7,032 bases of DNA from Nitrosopumilales archaeon (lineage in GTDB: Archaea > Thermoproteota > Nitrososphaeria > Nitrososphaerales > Nitrosopumilaceae): contig JAEHKQ010000245.1 of the NCBI GenBank assembly GCA_016838795.1, positions 1 to 7,032 of the forward strand, read 5' to 3'. How positions within the stretch are numbered: the first letter of the stretch is position 1; each line of letters opens with the position of its first letter. Positions 6,293-7,032 of this stretch are shown in pieces. The translations under genes were made by a program, and so were the position numbers. The notes beneath the pieces were generated by a model, which did no database searches, was not told where the DNA came from, and saw only the letters and a program-made list of their open reading frames with translations.

Positions 6293-6655
6293 TCAATCAA
6301 AGAATTCTGAATATCTTGTTTTCAACTTTGCCTTTAATTCAGCAATATTAGTGGTAGAACCATTCATAAGATTTTTCATGAGATGAATTGATTCATTTGA
6401 GATTTCAAAGATGTCTTCAACAATTTGGCCGCCAATAATTTTTTTCATTAGAGTGTCATTTAATGCTGCAATTTCTCCAACACCTTTTTGGCCCATCATT
6501 GGTGCTAGACCTTTTATCTTGTGAAGATGTTTTTCTATATCAGAACTATTATTGGTAATATCATCATCATTTGTGCAAGAATTTAAGATTCCTTCGATTC
6601 CATCTAACTCTTCATTGATTTCTTTTGTTGCCACCTGAGTAAATTCTTTTGACAT
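6293..6655 (-). CDS. Stand-alone Hpt-like histidine phosphotransfer protein
   Basis: A 120-residue, mostly helical, acidic protein with no membrane segment or signal. Residues 43-63 carry the Hpt signature: His45 followed by Lys48-Gly49-Leu-Ala, then Met-Met-Gly and a helix ending G-x-x-x-I-A, as in CheA P1 and other Hpt domains (HxxKG followed by a small, hydrophobic turn). His45 is the likely phosphate carrier; His43 is nearby but out of register. About 40 residues before and 55 after fit the remaining helices of the four-helix bundle, so the whole protein is the domain. It would pass phosphate between a sensor kinase and a receiver such as the CheY-like protein encoded just downstream. Some residues between helices (TNDDDITNNSSD, 28-39) form an unusually polar loop. 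It could instead be a degenerate CheA P1 fragment, but it looks complete. Confidence 0.75.
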   Translation of the reverse strand: MSKEFTQVATKEINEELDGIEGILNSCTNDDDITNNSSDIEKHLHKIKGLAPMMGQKGVGEIAALNDTLMKKIIGGQIVEDIFEISNESIHLMKNLMNGSTTNIAELKAKLKTRYSEFFD

Positions 6656-6684
6656 GTGCTTTCATCAAGAATATTTCACCTGTC

Positions 6685-6694
6685 ATTTTTATAC
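6685..6694. promoter_or_regulatory. Shared TATA-like element between divergent genes
   Basis: Read on the plus strand it is TTTTTATA, centred about 29 bases before the sensor ATG at 6719. On the minus strand it is TATAAAAA, centred about 35 bases before the Hpt ATG at 6655. The whole divergent gap is only 63 bases, so both promoters overlap and may share this element. Confidence 0.4.
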
Positions 6695-6718
6695 TGTTTC
6701 ACTTGTAAACTCATCTGA

Positions 6719-7032
6719 ATGAGGATTACCGTAAAGACATACATATTGGTAAGTATTGTCATAGCAACTGCTGCAGTAAACCTTTTCTTAGTTTATGGAA
6801 TTCAGCAAGTTGGTACTGCAGAATCTTTGTCCATTATTCGTGCAGGAGATCTAAAAGCATCAGCTGAAACAGTTGCCGGACTTGCATCATCCATAGCAAG
6901 TGGCAACGATCAAGATAGGGAAAATTTAAAAAATACGATACAAGGTTTCGAAGAATCTTTAGATACCTTAAAAAATGGAGGGACCATTAGGGGCCAAGCC
7001 ATTGTTACTATTCCGTCTAGTATTTCTAATGA
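6719..7032 (+). CDS. Membrane sensor protein N-terminus (histidine kinase or chemoreceptor), 3' partial
   Basis: The frame runs from ATG 6719 off the window edge, giving 104 codons; an in-frame TGA directly before the ATG fixes the start. Residues 8-28 are one clear membrane helix after a short basic tip (MRITVK), so the following segment is outside the cell. Residues about 38-98 look like the first helices of a helical sensor domain: an I-R-A-G-D-L start, an Ala/Ser-rich helix, G-N-D-x-x-R-E-N-L, then F-E-E-S-L-D-T-L-x-N-G-G. This pattern resembles the PilJ-type helical sensor domain found in chemoreceptors and some histidine kinases. The signalling domain lies beyond the window, so kinase and chemoreceptor cannot be told apart. 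Its divergent position next to the Hpt and receiver genes suggests it feeds them. Confidence 0.65.
   Translation, partial: MRITVKTYILVSIVIATAAVNLFLVYGIQQVGTAESLSIIRAGDLKASAETVAGLASSIASGNDQDRENLKNTIQGFEESLDTLKNGGTIRGQAIVTIPSSISN

Noticed and set aside
5898..6655. Chemotaxis/archaellum locus
   Set aside because: Only a CheY-like receiver and an Hpt-like protein are present. No CheA, CheW, CheB/R or archaellum gene is visible, so motility cannot be supported from this window.

Overview
The window looks like chromosomal DNA of an ammonia-oxidising archaeon (Thaumarchaeota/Nitrososphaerota), most like the marine or low-salinity Nitrosopumilus/Nitrosarchaeum type. The base composition is strongly A+T-rich. 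Genes are short and tightly packed. Most have a TATA-like element about 23-30 bases before the start codon and no room for a long leader, which is typical of leaderless archaeal genes. One gene encodes the archaeal PIN-ATPase-KH protein (PINA type). The organism call is inference; no rRNA is present to confirm it. No tRNA, rRNA, CRISPR array, insertion sequence or gene-free stretch over 300 bases was seen.

Layout. (1) Positions 1-1657, + strand: the 3' part of a two-Rossmann-domain short-chain dehydrogenase. Its layout and several local motifs recall the C-terminal, malonyl-CoA-reducing half of the Chloroflexus-type bifunctional malonyl-CoA reductase. (2) Positions 1658-1741: an ATG abutting the stop codon opens a 27-codon reading frame that reads like the first residues of a MaoC-type hydratase and then breaks off where the next gene begins; it is probably a gene remnant at a rearrangement junction. 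(3) Positions 1731-3416, - strand: a TauE/SafE-family membrane transporter, a membrane-anchored DUF192 protein and a small thaumarchaeal-looking hydrophobic/basic protein, each with its own apparent promoter. (4) Positions 3417-3520: a divergent intergenic region with a perfect 12-bp palindrome. (5) Positions 3521-4024, + strand: an MntR/DtxR-type metal-dependent regulator with all six MntR metal ligands and an added basic N-terminus. (6) Positions 4011-5831, - strand: PINA-type PIN-ATPase-KH protein with a TTG start, overlapping the regulator gene tail to tail. (7) Positions 5898-6655, - strand: a stand-alone CheY-like receiver and a stand-alone Hpt-like protein. Facing away from them is the start of a membrane sensor gene (6719 to the window end), which shares a short promoter region with the Hpt gene.

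How they may work together. The receiver, Hpt protein and divergent membrane sensor make a plausible small phosphorelay. The metal regulator may control itself and the divergent small protein through the palindrome. The dehydrogenase, and the hydratase remnant behind it, may relate to the 3-hydroxypropionate/4-hydroxybutyrate carbon fixation pathway of these archaea. That last link is a hypothesis.
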